From NCBI RefSeq assembly GCF_017569925.1, contig NZ_CP050854.1, positions 1,426,001 to 1,490,000 on the forward strand: 64,000 nucleotides of DNA. The letters run 5' to 3'. The notes beneath the pieces were generated by a model. That model worked only from the letters and a program-made list of their open reading frames with translations. It searched no databases and was not told the DNA's origin. This stretch comes from Brenneria izadpanahii (lineage in GTDB: Bacteria > Pseudomonadota > Gammaproteobacteria > Enterobacterales > Enterobacteriaceae). Shown here one piece after another: positions 1 to 8,707 of the stretch; the first letter of the stretch is position 1; each line of letters opens with the position of its first letter. Made by a program: the position numbers and the translations under genes.

Positions 1-1423
1 TCAGGGGCGTGCCGTACAGAGCGGGCACCGGGCCGCGCGCCACGGCGAACAGGGACAGAAAGGCGGCGGCGAACGCAATGCCGGGAACCAGATAAGGCAG
101 GAAGGTAATCTGGCGTAAAAATCCCCCGACCCAGCGGAAGGAGCAGCGTATCACCGCATAGCCCACCAGCAGACCCAATATGCCCGAAGCGAGCGAGGCG
201 GAACCGACGATAACGACGGTATTCCATACCGCGCGCCAGAAATCAGGCGTGATCAGAATACCGTTGTGCAGGGCGACCGTATCCAGGTTATGACCAATCC
301 AGAAATCAAAGGTGAAGTTATCGGCGGTAAAGCGTCCGGGCAGCTTCATGATGGTGGAAAAGAACAGGGTAAGGAGCGGAATGGCCACTCCCAGCAGCAC
401 GAACATCAACGCGATGCCGGATGCGGCGATACGCCACCGGCCCAATTGACGACGGCGATCCATGCCGCCTTTGCCGCTCACGGTTACAAAGCGCCTGGCT
501 TCGCGCAGCATGCGCATATCCAGCAGCAGCGTGATCATGCCCATCAGCATAATGACGGCGGCGATCACGGCGGCAACCCCGGTCTGGCGCGATCCCAGCG
601 CCCGGTACAGACCGGTGGAAAGCGTATCGAAGCGCACGGGTAAACCGAGAATGTAAGGGATGGCGAACTCGCCGATGCAGTCGGCGAAAATCAGCAGCGC
701 GGCCGACAGCAGGGCCGGGCGAACCAGGGGCACCACAATATTAAGCGCGATGACCCTGCGCGACGCGCCGAGCACCCGCGCGCAATCCTCCAGCTGGGTG
801 TCCACCCGTTTCAGGGCGTTACCCACGATCAGGATAACCAGCGGCGCGTAGTGGAGCACCATGATCGTCACAATAGGAAAGTAGCCGTAAGCCAGCCAGT
901 CCGGAGTATGGAAGCCGAGCGTTTCCAGCCAGCCGGGCTGGCCGCCCACGGTGTGGTTCTTAAAGAGGGTGGTCCAGGCCAGGGCGAAGGTCCAGGATGG
1001 CAACATGAACGGTACAATCAAAGCGGTTGCGAACCATTTCCGCCCGGCCATATCGGTGCGGTTGACCAGCCAGGCCAGCGTTACGCCGATGACCAGCGCG
1101 CCGAATACGGTACTGGCCGCCACCGCCAGGGTATTGATCAGCGGCGTCCACAGCAGCAGCTCGGACATGCGCGACGTCAGCGTGCGCAGCAGATAATAGT
1201 CGGTAAAGGCGCCTTCGGCGGCGTGTACGCGCGCGCTATCGCCGTTTTGTACCACGATAGCGTCAAGCAGAATGGATAATACCGGCGCCAGAATAATCCA
1301 GGTGAACAGCATTATCAGCACGATACCGATTAGATTCGCCGGCTCGTGGCGCGCTATCGCAAAGGCGTGCCGTAATTTGCGCCACCATGAGGGCTCTACC
1401 TGGTTAATCGCTTCGGATGTCAC
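1..1423 (-). CDS. ABC transporter permease, iron(III)-type (partial)
   Basis: My reading of the reverse strand gives an uninterrupted frame from a GTG at 1423 to the left edge, about 474 residues with no stop, so the 3' end lies outside the window. The protein has many hydrophobic helices. A permease cytoplasmic-loop (EAA-type) motif is seen around residues 205-235, with the segments EDCARVLGAS and VVPLVRPALLSA. A second, homologous half begins near residue 315. This two-fold layout is typical of fused permeases of the FbpB/AfuB iron(III) and 2-aminoethylphosphonate importer families, which pass substrate from a periplasmic binding protein. No ATPase or binding protein is visible, so the substrate is not established. 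The GTG start is tentative: the frame stays open upstream and no strong ribosome site is seen. Confidence 0.75.
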   Translation of the reverse strand, partial: MTSEAINQVEPSWWRKLRHAFAIARHEPANLIGIVLIMLFTWIILAPVLSILLDAIVVQNGDSARVHAAEGAFTDYYLLRTLTSRMSELLLWTPLINTLAVAASTVFGALVIGVTLAWLVNRTDMAGRKWFATALIVPFMLPSWTFALAWTTLFKNHTVGGQPGWLETLGFHTPDWLAYGYFPIVTIMVLHYAPLVILIVGNALKRVDTQLEDCARVLGASRRVIALNIVVPLVRPALLSAALLIFADCIGEFAIPYILGLPVRFDTLSTGLYRALGSRQTGVAAVIAAVIMLMGMITLLLDMRMLREARRFVTVSGKGGMDRRRQLGRWRIAASGIALMFVLLGVAIPLLTLFFSTIMKLPGRFTADNFTFDFWIGHNLDTVALHNGILITPDFWRAVWNTVVIVGSASLASGILGLLVGYAVIRCSFRWVGGFLRQITFLPYLVPGIAFAAAFLSLFAVARGPVPALYGTPL

Positions 1424-1555
1424 TTGGCTTATCTCTTTTCTGGTTTCAAACAGAAAAGGACTATATCGGCGCTTTATTACGGTTCGGTGATCGCTTTGCA
1501 CATATGTGCAATTATTTTTTTATTCGGTTTTGGGCTGTTTGACCGCCGGAGGATG

Positions 1556-2125
1556 ATCTGCGCCTGCGAAGGGGAGGGTCGGGGCGGGATCAAGCAGAAC
1601 ATAAGCGATGCCAGCGGCTACCCCCTCCCTGCCTCCCCCTTGTCAGGGGGAGGCGCTGAACTCCCGCGCCTGCGAAGGGGAGGGTTGGGGCGGGGTCAGG
1701 CAGAATACAAGCGATGCCAGCGGCTACCCCCTCCCTACCTCCCCCTTGTCAGGGGGAGGCGCTAAACGCCCGCGCCTGCGAAGGGGAGGGTTGGGGTGGG
1801 GTAAAGCAGAACATAAGCGATGCCAGCGGCTACCCCCTCCCTACCTCCCCCTTGTCGGGGGGAGGCGCTAAACTCCCGCGCCTGTGTAGGGGAAGGTTGG
1901 GGCGGGATCAAGCAGAACATAAGCGATGCCAGCGGCTACCCCCTCCCTACTTCCCCCTTGTCAGGGGGAGGCGCTGAACTCCCTCCCCTGCGAAGGGGAG
2001 GGGGGGGGGTCAGGCAGAATACAAGCGATGCCAGCGGCTACCCCCTCCCTACCTCCCCCTTGTCAGGGGGGAGGCGCTAAACGCCCTCCCATGTGAAGGG
2101 GCGGGTTGGGGTGGGGTGAGAACCA
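1556..2125. repeat. Tandem array of ~106-bp GC-rich palindromic units
   Basis: A unit of about 106 bp is repeated head to tail roughly five times. The marker GCGATGCCAGCGGCTA recurs at 1605, 1711, 1817, 1923 and 2025, giving spacings of 106, 106, 106 and 102 bp. Each unit carries a hairpin of the form CCTCCCCCT-TGTC-AGGGGGAGG (first at 1632-1653) and a second GC-rich block, GCGAAGGGGAGGG. The last unit contains an unusual run of ten G and is 4 bp shorter. The array lies between two genes transcribed leftward. All three plus-strand frames are open through it because the unit has few stops, but the resulting repeat peptides look artefactual. It resembles an amplified REP-like palindrome; its function is unknown. 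Confidence 0.9.
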
Positions 2126-2178
2126 GAAAGTTTGTCATCAAAAGGGTAATGCCACCGCTCTTAATGGAATACCGCCGA

Positions 2179-3726
2179 TCAGCCATTCTGACTATCGGCC
2201 GGGCCAAACACCGGATACTCCGGCAACTGAAGCTGCTGATAGGGCTCCCAGCCGCCGCCCAGCGCCTTATACAAGGCGACCAGATCCAGGCTGCATTGTA
2301 CGCGCGCCAGGATGGCCTGCTGTTTCGCCTGGGAGAGCTGACGCTGCGCGTCCAGCGCGTCAATAAACGACGATAGGCCTTTGCTGTAGCCGTCGCTGGC
2401 CAGTTCAAATGCGTTTTGCAACGCGCCGACGCTGCGATCGAGCTCTTCAACCTGTTGCTGGTCGGTGCGATAGCTAACCAGCGCGTTTTCCACATCTTGC
2501 AGCGCGGTCAACACCGTCTGGCGATAGCCTAACGCCGCGCTGGCCTGTTCCGCCCGCGCCAGCTTGACGCCGGAGATCAGCCGCCCGCCCTGAAACAGCG
2601 GGATCGACACGGAGGGGCCGAAGCTATAGAAATGGCTGCTCCAGTTATCCAGATAGCTGGCGTCGGTATTACGCACGCCGAACTGGCCGGTGAGCGACAG
2701 ATCGGGGAACAGTTGCGCGATAGACACGCCGATATTGGCGGTGGCGGCATGCAGTTGCGCTTCCGCTTCACGGACGTCCGGTCTGCGTCTGGCCAGCGTT
2801 GACGGCACGCCGACCGGTACGGCTTTGGGCAGCGTCGGCAAGGATTTGTCCGCCGCCAGTTCGCCGTCAAGGGCGCCGGGAACCCGGCCGATCAGCACCG
2901 CCAGGCCGTTCATCGCCTGGCGTATCTGCGCTTGATACTGCGGCAGTTGCGCGCGCAGCGAACTAAGCTGAGCGCGGGCGTTCTCTACGTCCAACTGCGG
3001 CGCCAAACCGTTGCGCTGTTGGCTTTGGGTCAGTTCCAGCGTTTGCTGCGCGATTTCGATCTGGGTTGCCAGCGTCTGGCTGGCGGACTGCGCGCCGCGC
3101 AGTTGCAGATAGGTTCTGGCGACTTCCGCCTCCAGTGAGACCAGCGCATCGTTCCGGCTTTCAATCGACTGCTGCTGCTGGGCGTCGGCCATTTCAACCT
3201 GGCGGCGCACTTTGCCCCACAGATCCAGCTCCCAGGAGGCGTCGAAGCTGCCCTGGTACAGCCCGACTGGCTGAGTCAGGCTATCGAGAGCCGAATGCAG
3301 GTCGGGGTTGGCTTGATCCACCTGACTGTAAACATGGTGGGACTCCAGCAGTCCTTTCAGCCCCATTTGCTGACGTTTCGCCGACAAACCGCCGTTGACC
3401 GACGGCAGCCAGGCGCCGCGCGCCTGATTGAGCTGCTGGCGCGAACCGGCAATACGCAGCACCGCCTGTTGCAGAGTCAGGTTGCCGGCGATGGCCCGAT
3501 CGATCAGACCGTCAAGCTGCGGATCGTTAAACGATTTCCACCAGTTCGGATCGGTGGCCGTCTCCTGCGGTTTTGACGCGCTGTTCGATGCGATGTCATT
3601 GAACTTGCCTGGCGTGGCGGGAGTAGGCGCCTGATAATCGGGTCCGACCGAACAGGCCGACAGCGTCAGTAAGGCCGCCATCAACATGCCGGATCGTGAA
3701 TATGAAAATGATGGAGAAACCTTCAT
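2179..3726 (-). CDS. Outer-membrane efflux lipoprotein (NodT/OprM family)
   Basis: A 515-residue outer-membrane factor, the tunnel protein of a tripartite drug exporter. The start chosen is the ATG at 3726. It gives a lipoprotein signal peptide with the lipobox LSACS near residue 25, followed by SVGPDYQAP, which is characteristic of the NodT/OprM/CusC family; the mature protein would be acylated and anchored in the outer membrane. Two repeats of the outer membrane efflux domain follow. The start lies directly after the stop of the upstream emrB-like gene (TGACATG), so the two are probably translationally coupled in the operon emrA-emrB-OMF. Such a dedicated outer-membrane partner differs from E. 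coli emrAB, which uses the distant tolC. Confidence 0.9.
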   Translation of the reverse strand: MKVSPSFSYSRSGMLMAALLTLSACSVGPDYQAPTPATPGKFNDIASNSASKPQETATDPNWWKSFNDPQLDGLIDRAIAGNLTLQQAVLRIAGSRQQLNQARGAWLPSVNGGLSAKRQQMGLKGLLESHHVYSQVDQANPDLHSALDSLTQPVGLYQGSFDASWELDLWGKVRRQVEMADAQQQQSIESRNDALVSLEAEVARTYLQLRGAQSASQTLATQIEIAQQTLELTQSQQRNGLAPQLDVENARAQLSSLRAQLPQYQAQIRQAMNGLAVLIGRVPGALDGELAADKSLPTLPKAVPVGVPSTLARRRPDVREAEAQLHAATANIGVSIAQLFPDLSLTGQFGVRNTDASYLDNWSSHFYSFGPSVSIPLFQGGRLISGVKLARAEQASAALGYRQTVLTALQDVENALVSYRTDQQQVEELDRSVGALQNAFELASDGYSKGLSSFIDALDAQRQLSQAKQQAILARVQCSLDLVALYKALGGGWEPYQQLQLPEYPVFGPADSQNG

Positions 3727-3727
3727 G

Positions 3728-5296
3728 TCAGTGTGCTCCAGCGCTGCCTTTGCTCTTGATCGGCGCAAGCAGTAAACAAAACGGAATAAGAAGCAGGGCG
3801 ATAATACTCAGACCCCTGAAAATGTCGATGTAGGCAAGCATACGTGCCTGGACGATCATCTGTTTATACATTTGGCCGGTGGCGAGCGCGACGGGATCGC
3901 CCGCCATCGTGGAAAAATCTCTGATCGCATGCGCCCAGCGTTCAACCGTCTGGTTGAACGGCTCGTTCAGCGTGGACATGTTATGCACCATACTGGCGCT
4001 GTGCGCCTGCTGCCGTTCGGTAAGCATCGCCGTGGACAGCGAAATGCCGATCGATCCCGCCACGTTGCGGCACATGGTGAACAGCGCCGACGCATCCGCA
4101 TTCAGCCGCCGTGGAATGGTGACGAAGGCGATGGTGGTCAGCGGCACAAACAAAAAGCCGAGCCCGATAGTTTGCGCGCTGCGCATCAACACCAGCGTGG
4201 TGAAATCGATATTCGGCGCCAGCGTGGACGAATAGACAAAAGAGGCGGCCAGCGTGGCGAAGGCGCCGGCGATCATCCAGCGCGTTTGCACCAGCGGCAT
4301 CAGTTTTAACGCTATCGGGATAGTCAACACCACCAGTACGGCGCCCGGCGAGAGGATCATCCCCGACCAGGTGGCGGTGTAGCCTAAGTCCTGCTGCGCC
4401 AACTGCGGGATCACCACCGCGCTGGCGTACATAATCATCGCCATGCCCGCCATCAACACGCTGGAGGCCGCGAAGTTGCGGTCTTTCAGGCAGTAAAGAT
4501 CCACCACCGGCTTTTTGGCGTACAGCAGCCAGTAGACCGCCCCGACCAGACCGATGGCCGTCAGCACGGCAAAGGTGATGATAAAGTTGGAGTGAAACCA
4601 GTCGTCATCTTCGCCACGGTCGAGCATGACCTGCAAACAGCCCAGCCCAAGGGTCAGCAGGCTGATGCCGATATAGTCGATACTCAGCTTATCCTTCGCC
4701 ATCTTGCGCTCCCACGGCGGATCCTCAAGCAACTGATAGATGGCGAGCACGCTGAAAATGCCGATCGGAATATTGATGAAGAATACCCAGCGCCAGCTGT
4801 AGTTATCGGTGATCCAGCCGCCCAGCGTCGGGCCGAGCACCGGGGCGACGATCACCGCGATCGCCGCCAGGCCGAACGCCTTGCCGCGCTCTTCCGGCTT
4901 GAAGTAGTCCAGCAGCACCGATTGCTGCACCGGCTGCAGGCCGCCGCCGAAAAAGCCCTGCATCACCCGGAATAGGATGATCTGCCATAGCTCGGTGGCG
5001 ATGCCGCACAGAAAGGAGCAGACGGTAAACATCACGATGCAGATCAAAAAGAATTGCTTGCGGCCGAATACCCGGCTCAGAAACGCCGAAATGGGCAGCA
5101 CGATGCCGTTGGCCACCAGATAGGAGGTCAGTACCCAGGTGGACTCGTCATAGCTGGATGAGAGGGAGCCGGCGACGTGCGGCAGCGCCACGTTAACGAT
5201 GGTGGTGTCCAGGATCTCCATGAACACCGCAAGCGTCACCGTAATGGCCACCAGCCAGGGATTGCCCGCCGGCCGCCAGCTCTGATCCTGGCTCAT
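3728..5296 (-). CDS. emrB: EmrB/QacA-type DHA2 multidrug MFS transporter
   Basis: A 522-residue inner-membrane protein of the 14-helix DHA2 drug:proton antiporter family. Features seen are the family signature LDTTIVNVALPHVAG near residue 30, where the Asp sits in helix 1, an RVFGRKQ motif-A loop, and APVLGPTLGGWI, the antiporter motif C. The length matches E. coli EmrB (about 512). The ATG overlaps the 3' end of the upstream membrane-fusion gene by four bases (5293-5296), and the stop abuts the outer-membrane factor gene. It therefore supplies the energised inner-membrane pump of the three-component exporter. Substrates are not predictable from sequence; hydrophobic uncouplers, fatty acids or plant phenolics are typical for the family. 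Confidence 0.92.
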   Translation of the reverse strand: MSQDQSWRPAGNPWLVAITVTLAVFMEILDTTIVNVALPHVAGSLSSSYDESTWVLTSYLVANGIVLPISAFLSRVFGRKQFFLICIVMFTVCSFLCGIATELWQIILFRVMQGFFGGGLQPVQQSVLLDYFKPEERGKAFGLAAIAVIVAPVLGPTLGGWITDNYSWRWVFFINIPIGIFSVLAIYQLLEDPPWERKMAKDKLSIDYIGISLLTLGLGCLQVMLDRGEDDDWFHSNFIITFAVLTAIGLVGAVYWLLYAKKPVVDLYCLKDRNFAASSVLMAGMAMIMYASAVVIPQLAQQDLGYTATWSGMILSPGAVLVVLTIPIALKLMPLVQTRWMIAGAFATLAASFVYSSTLAPNIDFTTLVLMRSAQTIGLGFLFVPLTTIAFVTIPRRLNADASALFTMCRNVAGSIGISLSTAMLTERQQAHSASMVHNMSTLNEPFNQTVERWAHAIRDFSTMAGDPVALATGQMYKQMIVQARMLAYIDIFRGLSIIALLLIPFCLLLAPIKSKGSAGAH

Positions 5297-6426
5297 TCCA
5301 CCGTCACCTTGGGTTCAACCGACAGGCCCAACGGCAGCGGATTATTCGGATCCAACCCCTTATCGATGATAATTTTCACCGGCACGCGCTGCACGATTTT
5401 CACATAGTTGCCGGTGGCGTTTTCGGCCGGGAAGGCGGAGAAACGCGAACCCGATCCCATCTGAATACTATCTACGTGGCCTTGTAGTTTCATATCCGGC
5501 CAGGCATCGACGGCGATTTCAACTTTGTCGCCCGGCCGCATCCGTTGCAACTGGGATTCTTTAAAGTTCGCGTTGATCCATACCTCCGGTGAAACCAGGG
5601 AGAACAGCGAACTGCCCGCCTGCACCAGGCTGCCGACCTGCACGTTGCGCCGGGTGATAAAGCCGTCATAAGGGGCGCGCACTTCGGTATAGGAGAGGTT
5701 GAGATTCGCGGTATTAAGCTGGGCCTGCGCCTGTTGCACCTGCTGTTGGCGCGCTTCAACGGCGGTTTCCTGCTGGCGGATTTGCAGCGCGACCTGCGAG
5801 GCGATTTCCACCTGCGCTTTGGCGTTTTCCCATTCGGCCCGCGCGCTTCTTAACTGTGCGCTGGCCGCATCAATGTTGCGTTGCGATGTGGCGCGCGGAT
5901 CGACGCCCCGTTGCCGTTTGTAATCTTCCTGCGCGTTGAGAAAGGCGGCTTCCGCTTTCGCCAACTGAGCCTGCGCCTGATCTTTTTGCGCCGGGTATTG
6001 AACTCTGGCAAGGTCCAGCGTCGCCTGCGCTTGATGGAGCTGCGCGATAGCCAGCCCCAACTGAGCCTGGGCTTGATCGCGCTGGGCGGTGCTGTCGCGC
6101 GGGTCGATCACTATCAATAAGTCGCCCTGCTTCACGCGCTGGTTATCTTTCACCAGCAGTTGGGTGACGTAACCGGACGCTTTTGGTGCGATGGTGACCG
6201 CATCGGATTCGGTAAAGGCGTCGTCGGTGGTTTCAATGTTGCGTGTGGTCAGCCAGAACCATAGCGCGGCGATCAGCATAATCACCACCACTATCGCAAG
6301 GATAATCAGAGGCTTTTTGCCGGGACGCCGGCGTTCGGATGGTTCGTTGTCGGGATTATTCTGCTGCTGGTCGCCATCTTGGTGACGCAGGTCATCCTCT
6401 GACGGTGAAATCGATTGATTAGCCAT
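5293..6426 (-). CDS. emrA: EmrA/HlyD-type membrane fusion protein
   Basis: A 377-residue periplasmic adaptor. It has a charged cytoplasmic N-terminus, one membrane helix around residues 40-60 (IILAIVVVIMLIAALWFWL), a biotinyl-lipoyl-like segment (VTIAPKASGYVTQLLVKDNQ), a long Gln/Ala-rich alpha-helical hairpin from roughly 100 to 230, then a barrel domain. This is the EmrA/HlyD layout linking the inner-membrane pump to the outer-membrane tunnel. The ATG at 6426 is preferred over one at 6435 because a GATGAG stretch lies just upstream; the difference is three residues. It is the first gene of the emrA-emrB-outer-membrane-factor operon. No adjacent regulator is seen: the 700 bp upstream hold no convincing gene. 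Confidence 0.92.
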   Translation of the reverse strand: MANQSISPSEDDLRHQDGDQQQNNPDNEPSERRRPGKKPLIILAIVVVIMLIAALWFWLTTRNIETTDDAFTESDAVTIAPKASGYVTQLLVKDNQRVKQGDLLIVIDPRDSTAQRDQAQAQLGLAIAQLHQAQATLDLARVQYPAQKDQAQAQLAKAEAAFLNAQEDYKRQRGVDPRATSQRNIDAASAQLRSARAEWENAKAQVEIASQVALQIRQQETAVEARQQQVQQAQAQLNTANLNLSYTEVRAPYDGFITRRNVQVGSLVQAGSSLFSLVSPEVWINANFKESQLQRMRPGDKVEIAVDAWPDMKLQGHVDSIQMGSGSRFSAFPAENATGNYVKIVQRVPVKIIIDKGLDPNNPLPLGLSVEPKVTVE

Positions 6427-7129
6427 AGTTCTCATCGTTATACGGCGGACTCAGGCCGAGTCCTCTAAATTAACGCTGCTATTTGAGACGGATAACTCAT
6501 CCGGCATCACCAGGTATAACTGATTGCGGACTGATGTGATTTGTATAGCTTACGCCGTCTTAATCTTTAATAGCGCTTAGGCATACCTTCCGGTTTTATA
6601 TTTCACCGATGGTGTTTTTGACCATATGACTAACGGCCCGCTCAATCAAGGTGTGGGCGGGTAAATGACTGGTAAGAAAATGAAACGAGGAGCGGCAAAA
6701 TGTTATTTCCTGAGTCCATTTGAGTTCACCGTCCGCAGACGTTTTTTTCGTCAATATGCTGTCGGCAATGACTTTATTATGACCACAAAGGGAGCCTGTA
6801 ACCGGCGTATAGACCGATGGTACGGGGTTATCCGCGCGATTCCGGCGCGCGGGCGCCGATGTATCCGGGGGCTGGCGGGGTATGGCGGATATAAGCGGGA
6901 TAGATAGCCTATGGAGAAAATAGCGACATGATTTGTAACGGTATTTTGATTACCTGTACGCTGCCGGCGTGCTGATCGCCCGCGATGTCCTCTAAGTCCG
7001 CACGGCGGAAACGGCCGGCGCGCGGGCTAATTTCATTTCTCTATATATTATTTTATTTGGTTATTTGCTGGACGGCGGCGGGAGGAGAATACTTTGCTCT
7101 CCATATAGTTTGAATGCGATCGATTTACT
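6427..7129. other. Gene-free interval between emrA and tsuA
   Basis: About 700 bp separating two divergently transcribed operons. The only open frame worth naming (6665-6907 on the plus strand) is Arg-rich, has no convincing ribosome site and no recognisable family, so it is not called. The interval must hold the promoters of emrA (leftward) and tsuA (rightward), but no operator palindrome was clear by eye. Confidence 0.5.
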
Positions 7130-8185
7130 ATGCTGCAAATGATTTTCACCGGGCTGCTGTGCGGCGCTCTGCTCGGCTTCGTCATGCAACGAGGCCGATT
7201 CTGCCTTACCGGCGGTTTTCGTGATATGTACATTGCCAAAAATAACCGTATTTTTTACGCCTTATTAATCGCCATCTCTATTCAGAGCGTAGGGGTTTTC
7301 GCTTTAATCGCCGCCGGACAGTTGAACTATGACGCCGGCGCTTTCCCGTGGTTTGGCACCATTGTGGGCGGCTATGTCTTCGGTATCGGCATTGTGATGG
7401 CGGGCGGTTGCGCCACCGGCACCTGGTATCGCGCCGGGGAAGGGCTGATCGGTAGTTGGATTGCGCTGTTCGCCTATATGCTCGCCAGCGCCGTCATGCG
7501 CTCCGATCATATGGCTTCGTTCAATCGTCAGATAAAGTCTCTGAGCACGGAGCATAACTCTATCGCCGATACGTTTGGCCTGTCGCCGTGGCCGTTTATT
7601 GCGCTGCTGGTTGTGGCGACCCTCTGGCTGGCGGCGAAGGAATTGAAAAAGCCGAAGCTGAAGATAGCTTCTTTGCCGCCGAAGAAATCGGGCCTTGCCC
7701 ATCTGTTATTCGAAAAACGCTGGCATCCGTTCGTCAGCGCCGTGCTGATTGGCCTTATCGCGCTGCTCGCCTGGCCGCTCAGCACCGCCACCGGCCGTGT
7801 TTTCGGCTTAGGCATTACCGCGCCCAGCGCCAATATTTTGCAGTACCTGGTGGTGGGCGACGGCAAGTTTCTTAATTGGGGCGTTTTCCTGGTGCTGGGG
7901 ATTTTCCTGGGGGCGTTTATCGCCGCGAAAGGCAGCCGGGAGTTTCGTATTCGCGCCGCCGATGCCGCCACCTCGGTACGCAGTTTTATCGGCGGTATCC
8001 TGATGGGGTTCGGCGCCAGCATTGCCGGAGGATGCTCTATCGGCAATGGTCTGGTGATGACCGCCATGATCACCTGGCAGGGCTGGGTTGGGTTAACGTT
8101 TATTATCCTGGGCGTATGGACCGCGTCATGGTATCTGTTTGTTCGTCCAAAACGCCAGACGCGCCTGCAAGCCGCGTCTGTCTGA
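7130..8185 (+). CDS. tsuA: Thiosulfate transporter TsuA (YeeE)
   Basis: A 351-residue inner-membrane protein closely resembling E. coli YeeE/TsuA, which imports thiosulfate as a sulfur source. The family's repeated conserved segments are present: GFVMQRGRFCLTGGF near residues 15-30, VMAGGCATGTWYRAGEG near 85-100, and SIAGGCSIGNGLV near 300. The conserved Cys in these motifs relay the substrate in the characterised family. About nine or more membrane helices are apparent. tsuB follows after 18 bp, as in E. coli, where the TusA-like partner receives or hands on sulfur. Start at ATG 7130; an ATG three codons on (7139) is possible. Confidence 0.96.
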   Translation: MLQMIFTGLLCGALLGFVMQRGRFCLTGGFRDMYIAKNNRIFYALLIAISIQSVGVFALIAAGQLNYDAGAFPWFGTIVGGYVFGIGIVMAGGCATGTWYRAGEGLIGSWIALFAYMLASAVMRSDHMASFNRQIKSLSTEHNSIADTFGLSPWPFIALLVVATLWLAAKELKKPKLKIASLPPKKSGLAHLLFEKRWHPFVSAVLIGLIALLAWPLSTATGRVFGLGITAPSANILQYLVVGDGKFLNWGVFLVLGIFLGAFIAAKGSREFRIRAADAATSVRSFIGGILMGFGASIAGGCSIGNGLVMTAMITWQGWVGLTFIILGVWTASWYLFVRPKRQTRLQAASV

Positions 8186-8203
8186 TAAGTAATTGGGGTT
8201 GTT

Positions 8204-8428
8204 ATGATTAAAAAACTCGATGTGGTAAATCAGGTCTGTCCGTTCCCGCTTATCGAAGCGCAGGCGGCGATGGCGGAATTGCAATCCGGCGATGAACTGG
8301 TGATTGATTTCGACTGCACCCAGGCAACGGAGAGCATTCCGCTGTGGGCGGCGGAAGAGGGACATACCGTCTCCGACTATCAACAGGTCGGCGACGCGCA
8401 ATGGAGCATCACGGTGAAGAAAGGCTGA
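8204..8428 (+). CDS. tsuB: TusA-family sulfur carrier TsuB (YeeD)
   Basis: A 74-residue cytoplasmic TusA-like protein. It has the family signature near the N-terminus (NQVCPFPLIEAQAAM), in which the single Cys of CPxP is the sulfur-carrying residue. A typical two-layer alpha/beta sequence follows. It lies 18 bp after tsuA, and thiosulfate uptake through TsuA requires TsuB in E. coli. A strong hairpin follows about 30 bp downstream, closing the operon. A ribosome site (GGGGTTGTT region) precedes the ATG. Confidence 0.95.
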   Translation: MIKKLDVVNQVCPFPLIEAQAAMAELQSGDELVIDFDCTQATESIPLWAAEEGHTVSDYQQVGDAQWSITVKKG

Positions 8429-8457
8429 TTCGGCTTTCATTCTCAATACGGTTGAAA

Positions 8458-8491
8458 ACAACGGGCTGTTGCGAACGCAACAGCCCGTTGT
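8458..8491 (+). terminator. Hairpin terminator after tsuAB
   Basis: A perfect 16-bp inverted repeat with arms ACAACGGGCTGTTGCG and CGCAACAGCCCGTTGT, separated by AA. It starts 30 bp after the tsuB stop. There is no long T run, so it may stop transcription inefficiently or mainly protect the mRNA 3' end. Confidence 0.7.
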
Positions 8492-8707
8492 TGCATTGGC
8501 GAAGGCATAACCGTCGGCCCCATGCGATGCGGCGTTGCGAGCGCGCCATTTTTTGACGGTATCTCTTTTCAATTGTTGTGATAGATTGAAAAACATACGG
8601 TATTAAGTGATGGTATCAGGTAAAGGTTCTGACTACCGGCCCGGTGACGGGATTGAAATGGTTAATATCCTTCATTTTTATTTCTTTTCATTGGGTTAAT
8701 TGAATAT

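Noticed and set aside
1424..2080. Overlapping plus-strand frames across the tandem array that encode repeated peptides with a Pro/Gly-rich motif
   Set aside because: The repeat unit is GC-rich and has few stops, so open frames arise by chance in all three plus frames. They have no ribosome site and no family, and start codons recur with the repeat.
6665..6907. An 80-residue plus-strand frame between emrA and tsuA
   Set aside because: Arg-rich composition, no ribosome site and no recognisable family; it is probably a chance frame.
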